Shown in pieces: positions 17,435 to 25,905 of a DNA stretch of 39,015 nucleotides; within the stretch, counting starts at the first letter, position 1; the number at the start of each line of letters is the position of its first letter. The stretch is from Nocardia pneumoniae NBRC 100136 (GTDB lineage Bacteria > Actinomycetota > Actinomycetes > Mycobacteriales > Mycobacteriaceae): assembly GCF_000308755.1 (NCBI RefSeq), contig NZ_BAGF01000038.1:1-39015 (forward strand), given 5' to 3'. Below the pieces are notes generated by a model. The model ran no database searches. It saw only the letters and a list, made by a program, of their open reading frames with translations, and had not been told where the DNA came from. A program made the position numbers and the translations under genes.

Positions 17435-17645
17435 CACCCCGAGCCCGGTTTCCACCGCAGGAGATCGCGCCCACCCTGGCAACGAGCGATCCGCCAGGCC
17501 TGGCTTACCGACCAGATCGGTGCCGTGCACGCCGCCACGCGACACCTACGGCGCTCCGCGGGTGCACGCCGAACTCACCCCTCCGTATCAGCATCGGATA
17601 TAGCCAGGTCGAGTTGTCGATCGCGCGTACAGGGATCGGGCCTCG
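17435..17645 (+). pseudogene. IS3-family transposase (OrfB) remnant
   Basis: Three reading frames joined in order give an IS3 OrfB N-terminal region. Frame 1: GFHRRRSRPPWQRAIRQAWL then TDQIGAVHAAT. Frame 2: DTYGAPRVHAELT. Frame 3: ISIGYSQVELSIARTGIG. These match the HTH_21 region (RGTYGAPRVHAEL, GxxVGxNQVELLMRRAGI) typical of IS3 elements. At least two frameshifts separate them and the DDE catalytic part is absent. No terminal inverted repeats were found. Confidence 0.8.
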
Positions 17646-17849
17646 TGAATTTCTTCTGGTGGCGCGGCCTCGCTCGCGACACCATGGCCGCCCGAGCCCC
17701 GACTATCCCGTTGCCAGTCCCTGGACCGCCTGCGGCGGTGGCCGCGAACGCGCTACCGAGGACCAGGCTGATCAGCCCTGAGACCAAAACCGCTGTGGCG
17801 CCTTTCCGACCCTTCCGGTGCCGACGCGACCGACGCGGACGAGCCTTCG

Positions 17850-18150
17850 CCCGCCCCCGAGCAGACCGACGGCCTTGGCATGGTCGTAGGTAAGGTACCG
17901 GCTCACGTCGGTGAAGTACTGATTCGACGCGCTCAGAGGGCCTTTGGTGGCCTCGTCATAGCCGTTGGCCACGATCTTGACGAACTCGTCGCGATCGAGG
18001 GCCACCTGCAGCGCCTGGCGGACCAGCACATCCTCGAGAAACTTCGAGGAGGAGTTCACCGGCAGCTCGGTCCCGGTCGCGAGATCGAGCCTCTTTGAGA
18101 TGGTGAGACCGCCCACGAACCCGATGCCGAAAGTCGGCTGATTTAGCCGA
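17850..18150 (-). pseudogene. Remnant of a family-5 peptide ABC substrate-binding protein
   Basis: About 100 residues in one frame: LVRQALQVALDRDEFVKIVA, NGYDEATKGPLSASNQYFTD and RYLTYDHAKAVGLL. This is the conserved middle-to-late segment of SBP_bac_5 (oligopeptide/dipeptide-binding) proteins. The start, lipoprotein signal and C-terminal lobe are missing, and no permease or ATPase genes flank it. Confidence 0.75.
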
Positions 18151-19130
18151 TCGCCACCGGCACTCGGTCTCGCGGCAACTCGTCGCGGACGATGGCGAAG
18201 GCTCCAACGCTCTCGCCTGTAGAGCTTGACTGGCTGGCAAACACTTTGCGCACGCCCGAGCGGCCAATTTACTGGACGTCTTCGTGGGTCGTGATCAGTC
18301 AGCACCGCGAATCTTCACGTGGTTCTCGTCGCTGTTGGCTGACATGGCATTCGGCAGGCCAGCTGCCGGGTCGGGTGTTTCGTTCGATATCGGCAAGCGT
18401 CGCGCGGGCAGCGTCCAGGCTGATCTGGAGTCTTTGGACTTCGCCGAGCCAGGGTCTGTCAGTCATCCGCGCAGAGGAGCCGCCCGCGGCATTCTCGACT
18501 TCCTTGATCGCCAAGTGAAGCTGCTATGCAGCGATAACTGTGGACAGCGGATGCGCGCGTGCCCGGCTGGCTGTTTTCGGCGAATGTACTTTTCTGGCAG
18601 CGCTACTGGCGCTTGTGCTGACGCAGATAACAACTCCGGTTTGGGTGACGGCACTGGTCACTGGAGTCGCCCTTGGGTGGAGTCGGCCGCGCGTCGTGGA
18701 CCGGCTGGCGGGCTCACGGCGCCGGTGCGAGTGGCGCGGATCCGTTGGGACGGACGTAGCATTGACTGCACCGGCTTTGGTTGACCCGCGGGGTTGATGG
18801 GTTCAGGCCGCGAGTAAATGCACCCAAACTGGGTGTCTTCCAAGCATTGACGGGCACCACGACCGGACGCAATGCTTTACGCGTGGCGAGTAAACAAGAT
18901 TGCGCACCGCATACCGGCGAGGACTCCCCCGAATCGACGCCCGATCAGAGAAATACGCTCCGCACGGGACCTCGGTCCGTGGAACGTCGCAACCTATCCA
19001 CCGAAACCGGGTACTTCGCTCAGACGCATTGCAGCGAAATGGACTTAAGCAAATCTGTAGCAGCGGGCGTCTGCCGCAGGGGCGTGTCCGAAGGAGGCCG
19101 CAAACGAGAGAAATGTGTATGGTGATGGCA
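18151..19130. other. Gene-poor stretch, decayed DNA
   Basis: No convincing gene. A minus-strand ORF at 18299-18514 contains MTDRPWLGEVQRLQISLDAA, a plausible helical piece without a family I recognise. A plus-strand ORF at 18540-18797 holds one hydrophobic run (FLAALLALVLTQITTPVWVT), perhaps part of a lost membrane protein. Confidence 0.5.
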
Positions 19131-19151
19131 TGTGCACACTAGTGGTGCACA
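19131..19151. repeat. Inverted repeat TGTGCAC / GTGCACA
   Basis: TGTGCAC (19131-19137), 7-nt spacer, GTGCACA (19145-19151). It lies at the left edge of the repeat cluster at 19173-19292. Function unknown; it could be an operator. Confidence 0.5.
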
Positions 19152-19172
19152 TCTGCTGCAATTCCGGTGTAC

Positions 19173-19292
19173 GACTCCCCTCCGGACACCGTTTTGACAT
19201 GCGTCCTCCGCAAATTTGCAGAGGATGCATTCTTTCTTGGGATGTGGACGGTGCTCGGAGGGGTTCCGGACACCGTCGATCTGCAAATTTGC
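19173..19292. repeat. Paired CCGGACACCGT / GCAAATTTGC repeats (partial third copy of dispersed repeat)
   Basis: GACTCCCCTCCGGACAC at 19173-19189 matches the 3' end of the 79-bp repeat found at 23.5 and 30.8 kb. CCGGACACCGT recurs at 19182-19192 and 19266-19276. Each is followed by the perfect palindrome GCAAATTTGC (19210-19219 and 19283-19292). The first palindrome extends to CCTC...GAGG, and a T-rich stretch follows. Confidence 0.6.
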
Positions 19293-20104
19293 GCAGGTGG
19301 CCCGTTAAAAGGCGTAAACGGTGACACGGGTGAGTGAGTACTCGCGGCGGCCGTCGTCCTGGACACCGGTCAGCCTGTTGGCGCACTTGGGTCAGTCACT
19401 CGACCAGTAGCACCGTGCCGAACTCGGCCTCGTGTTCGGTCTCGACGACCTTCAACGCCTCATCGATCCCGACACGGTCGATCAGGCCGGATCGTCGCTT
19501 TGGCGTTGACCCTGACCGCAGCCGGCTACGGATTCGCCGGGTGGGCCGTTGTCGGTGCCGTCGCCGCTGCGGCGCTGGTTGGCCCAGGCATCGCGTGGAT
19601 ACTGCTCGAGCACCGGCGGTCAACGCCAAGGAAGGCCTGGCTCTCACTGGTCAGCGGGGGCACTGATACCAAGCCGTCCTGATCCGCTGGGCCCTACGAC
19701 AGCGCTATCGCGTGCGGGCCCGGCCTGCGATGCGGAGCCCGACCGCCACCGGGACGGCAGCGAGGTCGGGCGCCGTACGCAGCTGGGTGACGGCGTGTCC
19801 GAGGATCCGCTGCCGCAGGGCGGGCGAACACGCGCCTGGCGGCCCAGCCCTGGCCAGAAGCGAGAAACCTCACCCGATGAGTACGAACCGCCCATCACAG
19901 GCTATTGTTGATCGAGTGCGTGACCTGTCACGCCAAGCGTCGTAGATCGCATTCGCTTCGCAACCAGCGCTTGCCGCATCCGCTCTTCTTACGGCGATCG
20001 ATTTTGCCCATCGGCAATCTCGCCATTTCGTGCCCCCGGCGCGGACCCGGAAGGTCCGTAGACGGCTCGGCACCACCTGATGCCCGAAAGGCACCGCAAC
20101 ACCT
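19293..20104. other. Gene-poor stretch before the helicase
   Basis: No gene I can defend. A short plus-strand ORF ending at 19682 has a hydrophobic run (GFAGWAVVGAVAAAALVGPG) and could be a membrane-protein fragment. A minus-strand reading near 19396-19500 (EALKVVETEHEAEFGTVLLV) looks protein-like but has no recognised family. The last 150 bp could be a long 5' leader of the helicase, as seen for cold-induced DEAD-box genes (inference). Confidence 0.4.
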
Positions 20105-21460
20105 ATGAGTTCTGCTGACATCTCTTTTGCCGCGCTCGGCGTGAGCGCACCGCTGGTAAAGGCGTTGACTCGCGCCGGGATCACCGAACCTTTTCCGATA
20201 CAGACCGACACCCTGCCCGATTCGCTGGCCGGACGCGACGTGCTGGGCCGTGGCCGGACCGGCAGCGGCAAGACGCTGGCCTTCGCCATTCCGATGGTCA
20301 ACCGTCTCGGCGGCGGTCTCGCCGGTAGACGCGCACCGAGCCGCCCGACCGGCCTGGTGCTGGCGCCGACTCGGGAATTGGCCACCCAGATCGCGGCCGC
20401 GCTGGAACCCCTCACCGCGGCCTATCGCATGACCGTCACCACGATTTTCGGTGGGGTCTCGCAGAACCGGCAGGTCCGGGCCCTGCGCGCCGGTGTCGAC
20501 ATTGTCGTCGCCTGCCCCGGCCGGCTCGAGGATCTGATGAACCAACGTCTGATCTCCCTGGATGCCGTCGAGGTCACCGTTATCGACGAGGCCGACCACA
20601 TGGCCGACCTCGGGTTCCTGCCAGGCGTGACCCGCATTCTCGCGGCCACCCCGAACCACGGTCAGCGCCTGCTGTTCTCGGCCACCCTGGACAACGGCGT
20701 CAACAAGCTGGTCAGCCGCTTCCTGCCGGATGCCAAGCTGCATACGGTCGATGAGGCGAACTCCCCGGTCGCCGCCATGACCCATCACGTTTTCGAAACC
20801 GCGAGCGTCGAAGCCAAGCGCGAGGTCGTACACCGGCTCGCTTCGGGCTCGGGTCGGCGAATCCTGTTCATGCGCACCAAACATCAGGCTCGCAAACTGG
20901 CCAAGCAGCTGACCCTCGCCGGAATCCCGGCCGTCGATCTGCACGGCAACCTCTCGCAGGGCGCCCGCGACCGCAACCTCGCGGTCTTCGCCGCCGGCGA
21001 TGCCCTGGTGCTGGTGGCCACCGATGTGGCCGCGCGCGGCGTGCACGTCGACGATGTCGAGCTGGTCGTGCACGTGGACCCGCCCGCCGAACACAAGGCC
21101 TACCTGCACCGTTCAGGCCGTACCGCGCGGGCCGGCAACTCCGGTGAAGTGATCACCCTGGTGCTGCCCGGCGAACGACGCGACCTGGCCGACCTCATGC
21201 GCAAGGCCAAGATCACCGTGACCCCGCAACGGGTCACCGCCGATTCGCCTGTGGTGGCCGAGCTCGTCGGCACGACCGCCCGATTCATCGCGCCCTCCTA
21301 CCGCGAGCGGGCGGCACATGAAGATGACCGCCGCAGCAGCAGACCGTACCGCAGCAGTGGCGGACCGCGCCAAGGCAGCGGCCGTCGCAACGGCAATGCG
21401 GCCCAAGGGCAGTCGCGCACCAAGCCGCGCGCTCACTCCGCCCGCGGAACGGCCACATAG
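20105..21460 (+). CDS. DEAD-box ATP-dependent RNA helicase
   Basis: A 451-residue RNA helicase acting in RNA unwinding, ribosome assembly or mRNA turnover. Motifs in order: F at residue 8 and the Q motif (EPFPIQTDTLPD), motif I GRTGSGKT (50-57), Ia APTRELATQ, Ib ACPGR, motif II DEAD (161-164), motif III SAT (192-194), VATDVAARGVHV, and motif VI HRSGRTARAG. The basic tail from about residue 400 (RSSRPYRSSGGPRQGSGRRN) is typical of RhlE/DeaD-like actinobacterial enzymes and would bind RNA. ATG 20105 gives the standard N-terminus. It stands alone and is intact within otherwise decayed surroundings. Confidence 0.96.
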   Translation: MSSADISFAALGVSAPLVKALTRAGITEPFPIQTDTLPDSLAGRDVLGRGRTGSGKTLAFAIPMVNRLGGGLAGRRAPSRPTGLVLAPTRELATQIAAALEPLTAAYRMTVTTIFGGVSQNRQVRALRAGVDIVVACPGRLEDLMNQRLISLDAVEVTVIDEADHMADLGFLPGVTRILAATPNHGQRLLFSATLDNGVNKLVSRFLPDAKLHTVDEANSPVAAMTHHVFETASVEAKREVVHRLASGSGRRILFMRTKHQARKLAKQLTLAGIPAVDLHGNLSQGARDRNLAVFAAGDALVLVATDVAARGVHVDDVELVVHVDPPAEHKAYLHRSGRTARAGNSGEVITLVLPGERRDLADLMRKAKITVTPQRVTADSPVVAELVGTTARFIAPSYRERAAHEDDRRSSRPYRSSGGPRQGSGRRNGNAAQGQSRTKPRAHSARGTAT

Positions 21461-21958
21461 GGCCCGTTATTCGGTCGCTCCCCAGACAAGCCCATGCCGA
21501 GATCGCCGAGGCGCTGAGCATCGCCGGCGAATCCTTTCTATCAAGTGCGAAAGCCGTTTTAATCTGGCGGGGCTTGATGGAGCGCAGAAGCGAAGAGTGC
21601 GAGCGGCAGGCGCGAATCAATGCGGTACTGGCGGGCAGTAGAGTACTTCAGATCCCAAGAAGGGGATTTGTGCGATCTACCACGGACGCCCGTTGCCCTG
21701 GAAGCATGGGGCATTGGCCCTTCGAAAAATAGGATATGGCGGCACAGTGTGTACGCTGGGGTTTTTCGACGTGACCAAGGCCGGACCGCGGGTGTCGGCG
21801 TGGGTGCAATCATCGGTCGCCGTCCGATCACTGCTCCCCGCGCGGATTACTGAGCCGTCTCGGGGCGTGCGGCCGCCGACTCCATGAGTGCTGCCGCCCT
21901 GTTGGTGAGATCGTCGTGGACATCGGTTGCACGCCCTGGTCGAGTTCTCGCCGGCATC
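21461..21958. other. Intergenic stretch without a recognised gene
   Basis: Only short ORFs occur; the longest plus-strand ones carry no recognisable motif. It lies between the helicase and the 3' end of a convergent hypothetical gene. Confidence 0.5.
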
Positions 21959-22843
21959 TCAGTTCTTCGGCGCGGGGTTGATTGTGTCACCGTCCCAGCT
22001 CAGATCCGATTCCTCGGCGATCCCGAAGGCCTCGAAACGATCGTCGGCCAGGACCGCGTCGATCAGAGCCCGTGAGCCGGCGACGATCGTGGAGTCGAAG
22101 TCGATCTCGCTGGCCACGACCCATGCGTGGTCGGCGGGCCAGAGCAGCTGGGGCGTCACTCCGGGGAAGTCGGTCGTCCATCCCAGGCCCGCCGCATGCA
22201 CCCAACTGGGGTCGGCGAGTTCGGAGAGGCTGGTGTCGAACAGCATGAAATCGCGTCCCGGCCACCGCAGGAAAGGCCCTGCCTCAACCGCCCATCTGAC
22301 CTGCGGCGCGACAGAGGCAGCCAGCTCGGCGTCGATTCGAGCTCGCTCGCGTTCGAGGTTCTGCGGATCGCCGTCGGCGGACGCGACGAACACCGCACTC
22401 GAGGATGTGTTCAGCTGGCCGAATCCATTCCAAACGCCAGCCGTCACCTCTTCCGGTGCCTCGGTGGCCGCGCGAAGGTGGACAGTGAGCGCGGCCAGCA
22501 GGCATGGGTCGAACCACCCCTCGACGGTCTGGTCGACTTCCCAGCCGTCGTCGAACGACATCGCCGCTTCGTCCTCATCGTCGGTGAGGTTGCGCCACTG
22601 CACCAGCGGATGCATCACTCTGCCGTTGCGCACGGCAACCTCGGCCCACGGCCACATCGCCTCCTCCACGATCTCGGGATTGCCCCACTCGTCGGTGACC
22701 GTGACGTCGCGGCGGGTCGCCTCAACCGGGTGCAGGATCCGCGCATAAGCCTCGAAGCCGGTACCAGCGACGCCGCCGACCCCGTGTTCGCCGACGCGCG
22801 CCAGCAGCCACCCACCACGCTCGAAATCCGTTGTGAACTCCAC
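21959..22843 (-). CDS. Conserved-type hypothetical protein, 294 residues
   Basis: An intact acidic, Trp-rich protein beginning MEFTTDFERGGWLLARVGEH (GTG start) and ending TINPAPKN. Landmarks: GFEAYARILHPVEATRRDV, AMWPWAEVAVRNG, WFDPCLLAALTVHL, RWPGRDFMLFDTSLSELADP, PQLLWPADHAWVVASEIDFD, STIVAGSRALIDAVLADDRF. It resembles a widespread actinobacterial hypothetical family that opens with W/F-TTDFE-GGWL and contains GF-AYARI-HP and LLWP-D-AW-VASEIDFD-T-V. No signal peptide or membrane segment is seen. Function unknown. It abuts the toxin fragment, back to back. Confidence 0.85.
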   Translation of the reverse strand: MEFTTDFERGGWLLARVGEHGVGGVAGTGFEAYARILHPVEATRRDVTVTDEWGNPEIVEEAMWPWAEVAVRNGRVMHPLVQWRNLTDDEDEAAMSFDDGWEVDQTVEGWFDPCLLAALTVHLRAATEAPEEVTAGVWNGFGQLNTSSSAVFVASADGDPQNLERERARIDAELAASVAPQVRWAVEAGPFLRWPGRDFMLFDTSLSELADPSWVHAAGLGWTTDFPGVTPQLLWPADHAWVVASEIDFDSTIVAGSRALIDAVLADDRFEAFGIAEESDLSWDGDTINPAPKN

Positions 22844-22908
22844 CCAGCCAGCCTAGTGAGCCACGCCTGCCGGGCAGCTCTGTCTCTGGCGTCAGCTCCG
22901 TCAGGATC

Positions 22909-23124
22909 ACTGGACTGACTATCCTGTCCATCGCCGGTGATGCGACGTTCGATTCGAACTACAAGCCGCCAGCCAATGCGTATGACCCCAAACGGCCGAA
23001 GGCTGATGGAAGGGTGTGGGTACCGACCGGCCAGGGTTCGACAGCGCACGGCGGCCCGCACTGGGACGTGCAAGAGAAGAAAGGTGGTTATCCGAACGTG
23101 TATCCGGGCGGGAAGTCGCGATGA
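22909..23124 (+). pseudogene. C-terminal fragment of a polymorphic toxin (type 37-like)
   Basis: The open frame ends with DATFDSNYKPPANAYDPKRP, STAHGGPHWDVQ and GGYPNVYPGGKSR. The HGGPHWDV...GGY-NV-PGGK-R pattern is the one I associate with the polymorphic-toxin type 37 domain, a secreted nuclease-like C-terminal module. No delivery domain (RHS, WXG/LXG, signal) precedes it and no clear start codon with ribosome site is visible. It is therefore an orphan toxin tail. Its TGA overlaps the ATG of the next gene as ATGA, the arrangement expected for a toxin followed by its immunity gene. Confidence 0.6.
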
Positions 23125-23426
23125 ACAGCACCGGCACCGTGGTCATCGAGGCCGCCGACGTCACCTACTATTCGCCGCAAGACGAGGCGGCGTTCTTCGG
23201 ATGGCTCGACAATATCTCCTGCGTCGAGTCGTACCACGGACGAGTGCGCACCTTGTACCTCACCGTCGATCTCAACGCCGTCGATGAAGACGGGTTGCGC
23301 GAAATCGTCGCGCTTTACCGCAGATACAGCATCGACCTGAAGGAGTTACGAGTCCTGGCCGCGGACCGGGTCGGCCCCTGGTTCAGCCACCCCGATCGCT
23401 GGTGGCACGAGGAAGTCTTCGGGTAG
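23121..23426 (+). CDS. Small acidic protein, probable immunity protein to the adjacent toxin tail
   Basis: Intact 101-residue protein starting MNSTGTVVIEAADVTYYSPQ and ending WWHEEVFG. It is acidic, with alternating strands and helices (RVRTLYLTVDLNAVDEDGL, REIVALYRRYSIDLKELRVL), no signal and no membrane span. No family name comes to mind. Its ATG overlaps the stop of the toxin C-terminal fragment. By position it would bind and neutralise that toxin in the cytoplasm (inference). It may persist as an orphan immunity gene protecting against kin. Confidence 0.65.
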   Translation: MNSTGTVVIEAADVTYYSPQDEAAFFGWLDNISCVESYHGRVRTLYLTVDLNAVDEDGLREIVALYRRYSIDLKELRVLAADRVGPWFSHPDRWWHEEVFG

Positions 23427-23514
23427 GACACTCCGAGCCGGTCGTCGGCTTGGGAATGCCTTCTGTATCGAAGCCGCCATAAGGGTCACATCATTCGATC
23501 CGAAACGCACGTCT

Positions 23515-23592
23515 GTCAGGGCACTTACGCGAGGGTCTGTACCTGTCGTCGACGAAGCACGTGTCGTAGTGGTCCACTCCCCCTCCAGACAC
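23515..23592. repeat. Dispersed 79-bp repeat, copy 1
   Basis: Begins GTCAGGGCACTTACGC, passes through TACCTGTCGTCGACGAAG and ends ACTCCCCCTCCAGACAC. It matches copy 2 (30817-30895) with about eight differences. Weaker similarity continues about 25 bp to the left (CATTCGA...). A long hairpin follows directly. Not recognised as a known element. Confidence 0.85.
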
Positions 23593-23595
23593 GAA

Positions 23596-23635
23596 AAACA
23601 CGCATTCAGTGCATCAATGCACTGTATGCGTGTTT
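23596..23635. terminator. Long hairpin with U-rich tail after repeat copy 1
   Basis: AAACACGCAT (23596-23605) pairs with ATGCGTGTTT (23626-23635). Inside, CAGTGCA pairs with TGCACTG. One T-T mismatch and a TCAA loop give an 18-position stem. TTCTTTATT extends the tail. It could be a rho-independent terminator or a recombination-site stem. Confidence 0.6.
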
Positions 23636-24220
23636 CTTTATTGCTCGAAGTGTGTGTTCTCACACATGCTCGGGGCTTTTGCGCCCTGTTGAGGGCATGG
23701 ATGCCCGCTTTGGGTGTTTGAAGTCTTGCCCGGACACGTTCGCGAAGTCGGCAAGCGGTTAGTCGCCATCGGGCCGTGTTCGATGGGGGGTTTGTATCGG
23801 TTGACCAGGTTTGCCGGGTGCCTGGATGCTGGAGGAGCGCTGCTTGTCGGTGGCAGCGCCGTGGGGGATTCATCCGATGATCTCGGTCGACGAGGAGACG
23901 CGTGAACTGGCCAGTCGATTCCCGAATGTACGGTGGCATGAGCTCGAATCCCGCCGATCCCGTCACCGCCCAGCAGCCTGTGTTCCGCCCGTTCCGGAAG
24001 CCGGGACCACCTGTTGCGCCCGAGGACGCTGCGGCGATGTACACGCCGACCCGGCCGCGAGTGGCCGCGCGGCCGACGAGCCCGGCGACCGGGACCTGCC
24101 GGATCACCGGCTCGCACCGCCCTCGGTGATCTATTGTTGGACTGCTCGACAACCGCTCTTCTTGTCGGAACAGGGTGGTGGTCAACCTGATTCATTCTGA
24201 ATACGGAGCCGGAGGCGGGC
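23636..24220. other. Intergenic stretch with small hairpins, no recognised gene
   Basis: Contains GTGTG/CACAC and GGGCAT/ATGCCC short inverted repeats and one further CCGGACAC (23730-23737). The long open minus-strand frame here (23638-24318) is Arg/Pro-rich and reads like an artefact of composition. Confidence 0.5.
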
Positions 24221-24712
24221 GTGAGACGATGGGCAGCGGGGGCGATAGGGCTGGTGGCCGCGGTCACGGTGATCGAATGCGGCGGGCCGGCACAGGCGGC
24301 TGATCCCGTCTTCTTCAACTACCGAGGGTTGAACTGCGCGGTCTCGTCCGACGGCCTACTGGGTTGTGACCTACCGGACGGGTTGGTAGTGACGCAGCGG
24401 CCGGGGTTCCTGCCGTCCGGCAGCGCGGAGGGTCTGTCCTTGCCGGTGCCGGGGCGGCAGATCACGCAGGACGTGGTGGGTGGACCGATGCACGGGGCAT
24501 CCCTTCCGGGAACACCGTTCACCCTCGCGGGCGGTAATCCGCCCCCGGTGCGCGGTCCGAACGGCTGCCCGGGACAGGCTTGTACGCCTAATCCGCCCAT
24601 CCTCGGAACCCAGGTCGTGTGCGGCGACGGCCATTACATGGCCGCCGGCTGCGTCAACGGGGACGGTCATGGGTTCTCGCTGTCACAACCTGGCCGAGTC
24701 TACGTGTACTGA
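24221..24712 (+). CDS. Small secreted hypothetical protein
   Basis: A 163-residue protein from GTG 24221, with GGAGGCGGGC upstream. N-terminal signal peptide: MRRWAAGAIGLVAAVTVIEC, then GGPAQAADP with a likely cleavage after AQA. The mature part has several cysteines (NCAVSS, GCDLP, CPGQACTP, VVCGDG, AGCVNG) suggesting disulfides, and many Gly/Pro. It resembles short exported proteins of Nocardia whose role is unknown. The Cys of the signal region is not in a clear lipobox. Confidence 0.75.
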   Translation: MRRWAAGAIGLVAAVTVIECGGPAQAADPVFFNYRGLNCAVSSDGLLGCDLPDGLVVTQRPGFLPSGSAEGLSLPVPGRQITQDVVGGPMHGASLPGTPFTLAGGNPPPVRGPNGCPGQACTPNPPILGTQVVCGDGHYMAAGCVNGDGHGFSLSQPGRVYVY

Positions 24713-24956
24713 AGTTCACGACCTGACGCATGCTCAGCGGGCCAGTCGGCGGGCACCAACGGGCGAGTGGGGTTGGGCAGCAGGTGGTTTCATGTGCGGC
24801 TGTGCGTGATCAGGGCGTTGTGGAGTACGGCCGGTTTCCGGTGTTGTCGCTGATGCAGCATCAAGAGCGACGGCTTGCGCCGCGGCTGCGATCAGCACGG
24901 CGTCGCCCTCGGCTACCGGCCGCCGGGCACCCGCACCGGTTCGACGCCGGCCCAGT

Positions 24957-25530
24957 CGATCTCGCTGTACCATCGCGGCGGGTGCATAGCCGCTACCTGC
25001 GCCGTTTGGCCGACACCGCGATCGACTGCTTGGTCCGATTCCACGAATACGGCGACGCGATCCGGTGGCAGCCGATCGCCACTGCCCTGATGAACCGCCT
25101 GCTCGGCCACGTCAGGCACCGCGGTGCCCGCACGGCCACCGATGAAGTACTGCGCTACCAAGACGGTAGGCCAGTTGATCTCGCCCGCTACCAATACCTC
25201 GTTCGCCGGTTCCGTTGTGAACTCTCCTGGGCTGACGAGCTCCAAGTGAACATGGACTGGATCTGTCAGACCACAGAGGCGTTCGTCGAGAAGCAATTCG
25301 GGCGTCGCACTGCGAGCCTGTTCAAACGCGGACCCAGACGTATCGACAACCACGAACACCGCGATCCGTACGATCCCAGGCGCATAGCCCAAGTGGCTGA
25401 GGTGTTGGTCGCACTCACCGGCGCGCCTCACCCCTTGCCCGCCGGTAACGGCGTACTCCTGTCGCGCGCTGCTGCGCTGCGGATATCGGCGGGATACCCC
25501 GTTAGCGAATCGGCGGCACCTGACGAGTAG
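24957..25530 (+). pseudogene. Tyrosine recombinase C-terminal domain relic 1
   Basis: The open frame shows the order of a tyrosine integrase catalytic domain: CLVRFHEYGDAIRWQPIATA, LMNRLLGHVRHRG, VLRYQDGRPVDLARYQYLVR, LSWADELQVNMDWICQTTEA, FVEKQFG and a terminal VALTGAPHPL, which ends many actinobacterial integrases. The expected STHWLRHTT box with the catalytic Arg and His is replaced by NMDWICQTT, and no clear catalytic Tyr remains. The core-binding domain is missing. It is therefore a catalytically dead remnant; upstream sequence from about 24820 may be more of it. Confidence 0.65.
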
Positions 25531-25905
25531 TAATTTGCCCACTTCAAAGAGTCCGCGCTCGAGGATGGGGGCGCGTCGAACTGTGTGAAGGCGCCCGTCA
25601 CCACGCTCAGCAGGAGTCCCGACATCGGCGAGTCCTCTCCGGTGAAGCTCAGCTCTAGGCTCACTCCGGCCAGAAGGGGTAGACCAGATGTCATCTGGCT
25701 TGGAGGCCGCGCAAGTAGGCGCTGTGCTCAGACCCTGCAACCGGGCCTTTGTAGTGCGGTAGTGGCTTACCTGCCTCCGGTGTAAACCGGCCCGAGACCC
25801 GGCCGACTCACAGTCCCCGATGTTCTGAAGGTGCGGCATCGGAGCTGGATTGTCGGTGGGCCCTGAGAGTATGCCCGCGAATGTTGTCGAGCATGGGAGA
25901 AGTGC
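25531..25905. other. Intergenic stretch, no gene seen
   Basis: Only shadow-like ORFs. GGGAGAAG immediately before 25906 is the ribosome site of the next gene. Confidence 0.5.

Noticed and set aside
19928..21109. A 393-residue minus-strand frame opposite the helicase
   Set aside because: It overlaps the helicase, whose motifs are complete; the antisense reading is low-complexity.
23515..23592. Repeat copy 1 as a complete tRNA gene
   Set aside because: Only the last 17 bases look like a tRNA 3' end; no matching 5' acceptor strand, D-arm or anticodon arm could be found.
23638..24318. Long minus-strand open frame upstream of the secreted protein
   Set aside because: Arg/Pro-rich composition, no start signal and no family; treated as chance.
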